From Nautilus pompilius (Eukaryota; Mollusca; Cephalopoda; Nautilida; Nautilidae), in contig JACATO010001431.1 in assembly GCA_018389105.1 (NCBI GenBank), positions 157,501-221,500 on the forward strand: a DNA stretch of 64,000 bases, written 5' to 3'. Shown here piece by piece: positions 61,010 to 64,000 of the stretch; the first letter of the stretch is position 1; every line of letters begins with the position of its first letter. Under the pieces are notes generated by a model, which ran no database searches, had not been told where the DNA came from, and saw only the letters and a list, made by a program, of their open reading frames with translations. The position numbers and the translations under genes are program-made.

Positions 61010-64000
61010 AAAAGATGATCGTGTGTTACTGAATGACTAACTGCAGAGGTTAGAATTTGACCAGGTGAGTAATATACATTTTCCGATAACGAAGGTAAAA
61101 CCCAAACCCTGCTCTGCAGCAGTATTTAATTCTATTGTCATATTTAAACTATAATAATTAAAAACATATATCATCGATCGTTACATTTAATTACAAACCG
61201 TCTTAATAAAAGGTGTGCTTTTTTTTTTGGCTAACTAGTTCCATCAGCACTTACCCGGTACGTCTTACATGCAATACCAGTATTTCTTGACTGGGTTCTA
61301 CTGCGATATTGTTCCCAAAACAGAAAATACCCCCCCCCACGATAGTATTTCTATGCCGTCGAGCCACTGGATAACTAGGACAAAGACACAGCGTGGCGTC
61401 AACAACGCACATTAGCCGCGATAACTCAAGCGAATCTACTGGTAGAAAGGTATGCATTCACCTTTTCGCTCGACGCCGAAGTTTGGCTCAAATGTGTGGG
61501 AACACTAAACACCTAAGTCAACAGTTAACAAGCCCAGTGTTTTAATCTACTCCATAACGCATAAACTGTTGTTTATTATTTTTTTAATGCAAGCGTTTAG
61601 TTAAATATTTTTTTTTAAAAAAAGTATAACTTATTATTATTTCGTTTAGCAAGCCCCCCTCTCTGTAATACACTCGTTGTTTCATCATCGATTTTGTAAT
61701 CTATATTAGTTGATTAAAAGTCTGCAAACAAGATTGGAAAATGAGCGCTAGTGAAGGGTTAAAATGGCGCCAGTTTAGCAGCGCTCTAGCGGAGATCTTG
61801 TGAATTTCTCTTTAGCCTGACTCAGGTGATGTAGGCATGTACAAAAATCTAGATCCCATAATAAATTGATGCTTTCCAGGCCGTCTGTCTCGTGTTTGCG
61901 AAGGTCTGGCACGCAAAGAACTGATACCCTAAATAATATAGCAAAATGGACTTACAGCGGTGCTATCTTACTGACGAGCCAGGTTTTTACCAGAACCACA
62001 CCTGCGTCCTTGATACATAGTTTTCCGTTTCTCCCCACCCCCCCACGGTAATCCAAAAAGTAATTTATAAACCGACAATTAAACATCTCAGGAGGTTCAT
62101 TAAAGATCTTTTGTTAAAAATCAAACTGCACTCGCTATCCTGCGAAACTCTCTGTTTGTTTTTTTTCTAAAAAAGAAGATTTAAACAGAAATCCGGGGAC
62201 TGAATTTACATTCCGCTTCAAAACGAACCAATAGTCGAGAGTACAGAACAGGACAAAGCAACAGCAACGTTTACTCGCATCCATACAAAATTAGACCGAA
62301 AAGGGTAGAAATATACTGGTTTAGTAATTGCAAACCGTCCAGCACCGGTGTCAACAGGTAAACGAGCGTCGAACCGGGTGACCTGTGCTGATCAGGTTAC
62401 AGCTTCTGCAGGTGGTTACAACAGGTAATCTTTGTACTAACAACCCGCAGCATAATTTTCCCAGTATTTCCTACATTTGTATATATGGTGGCCTAAAATG
62501 TATTGATGGGAATTCACATGAAAAGACGGCATCGGACCTGGCAGCTGTCCCGTGATGGTTTTTTTTCTTTTCCTTCTTTTATTCAGTTTCAAAAAAAAAA
62601 GCGAAAACAGCCAAGTTCCCCCCACCCAATTTAATGGAATCGTGTTGCATTCTGATTTGAACAGCTTTCAGTCGCGATGGGAATTCAATTTTTTTATACT
62701 TCAGAGTCGTACCGGACTATTACGAGAAACATTTTCCCACTTAAATTACCGTATCTCTGTTGTTCGGTGTAAAATCGCAGTTTTCCACGTGTAATTATGT
62801 GAAAGATCGCACAATTTCGTCTGTCGCCGAGTTTTTATAAGCGGCATCATCACGTAGACTCGGTTCACGCGGACATCCATTTGATGCGGTGAAGCGAAGA
62901 CGGCAAACGTAAGAAGTGGCGAATGCATTCACCCTTTTCCGACACTCATAACTTTCTTGTTTTCCCTCCAAATTCCTCTGAATGTGAATTGTGGGCTGGC
63001 CGCAGTCTGTCGAATGTAGCACCACAGGGAAACTGTGCCGTCTTTAGTAGTTTCAAACCTTAGCGCAAATATGTGACATTCTGGTGATCGTACGAAATAC
63101 AAAACAATTACGAAAATGTCAAAAAATATGCAAAGTTTTCATGACATTGGGCTTAAGCAAGGGATATCTTAAAATGATCAATTCCGACCAATAGTTAAGA
63201 ACTGTGCCAGTACTTTCGCATGTTCAATGAGTTTACATGGTTATCTTGGTAACAATACAAAAACTAGGATTTTATTTTGTTGGGTCGAATATTAAGTAGT
63301 CAGTAGAATTCCTTTTCAAGTTTGTTTAAAATGCTAGATTTTAGCATTCTCAAGAAGTCCCAGGCTAGTTATTTATCTGACGTTTAATGAAGGCCTCATC
63401 AAGAAATGGCTAGTTTTTGGCTGTATTTCTTTAGACTTTCTCTCACACGATCTCGAGCGAAAAAAAAACAAATGCGGAGTCGAAAAGAATTGTCAAGTTA
63501 GCCGTAAGAACTGTATGTCGCTGGTTCCGGGGGTGAGACGGTGTCGACCTTCATAAAAGAATTGTCAAGTTAGCCGTAAGACGGTGTCGACCTTCATCCG
63601 TGAGTCTGTGCGTGTTTCTGAGGGAAGGAAGAGAAAACTGACAGCATTCTCACGGTTCAACCTCCATCGTCTATCTTACAGCATCATTCGTGCGCCTGCT
63701 AGATATCTGAATCGAATATTTCAGAGTGGTTTAGACGCCTGAGTTTTAGTATTTTCTTACTTGCAGACTTAGAGCGCAGATTTTTAGTTATGAAATGAAA
63801 AGTTAGCGCCATCAGCTTTGAGGAGGAAAGCCGGTCCAGAAGAGCGTTAAATAATAGTGTATTCGTGCATCGGAAAAAGAAAGTAGCAACAGCAGCATCT
63901 CATCAGATCACTCACCGCGTCTGGCGTTTATAGGATGGTTATAAAACTTTCAAGAAAGTTACTCTTTTATCGTGACGGTTCTAGTGTGCAGGAGAAAGAT
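61010..64000. other. No gene recognised
   Basis: AT-rich sequence with a strong donor-like GACCAG|GTGAGTAAT at 61063 and an eight-C run near 61330. A local tandem duplication is described at 63483-63597. Confidence 0.35.
63483..63597. repeat. Local tandem duplication, second copy 29 bp shorter
   Basis: The first copy (63483-63554, 72 bp) and second (63555-63597, 43 bp) both begin AAAAGAATTGTCAAGTTAGC and end GACGGTGTCGACCTTCAT. The second copy lacks the middle segment that contains GTATGTCGCTGGTTCC. Confidence 0.9.

Overview
This is eukaryotic, repeat-rich nuclear DNA, most likely from a mollusc or another lophotrochozoan. The evidence is a spliced gene with a long intron, tRNA-derived SINE copies, Tc1-type transposons, and very abundant (CT)n, (TAA)n and minisatellite arrays. 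No bacterial-type operons, rRNA genes or intact tRNA genes were found. The taxon is inferred from overall character and not from a diagnostic sequence.

The one confident protein-coding gene lies on the minus strand between 4136 and 10573. Two exons, 10276-10573 and 4136-5139, join through a phase-1 GT-AG intron and encode a 433-residue protein built around a CABIT domain, the fold of the GAREM and THEMIS signalling adaptors. Its 5.1-kb intron holds a 3-kb minisatellite of 49-bp units (6127-9150), a 270-bp Tc1-type MITE (5360-5629) and a SINE-like segment (9370-9595).

The rest is mostly non-coding. From 11 to 44 kb, CT/GA microsatellites recur. Five of them are interrupted by the palindrome TGACGTCA, the full CRE octamer, 36 exact times in all. 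(TAA)n/(ATT)n arrays occur near 2.4, 13.7, 19.4, 35.3, 37.1, 38.6 and 39.6 kb. A decayed Tc1-like transposon with both inverted repeats and TA duplications sits at 30353-31527, and a probable second MITE at 23089-23351. A tRNA-derived SINE is at 45170-45335. At 48.7-49.7 kb there is an old, highly diverged tandem repeat of about 29/58 bp whose units repeatedly show fused acceptor/donor-like CAG|GTGAG motifs. A 24-bp minisatellite occupies 56826-57815, a second SINE-like copy lies at 58905-59250, and a GA-to-CT strand-switch palindrome lies at 59539-60041.

Weaker coding hints, none recognised, are a frameshifted coding-like tract at 60614-61009, a TATA-box-linked reading frame near 23.66-23.95 kb, two possible minus-strand exons at 47.05-47.34 kb, and a possible Tc1 transposase N-terminal remnant at 14.4 kb. 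Exons of other genes may be hidden in the remaining sequence. Without transcripts or homology searches they cannot be told from background.
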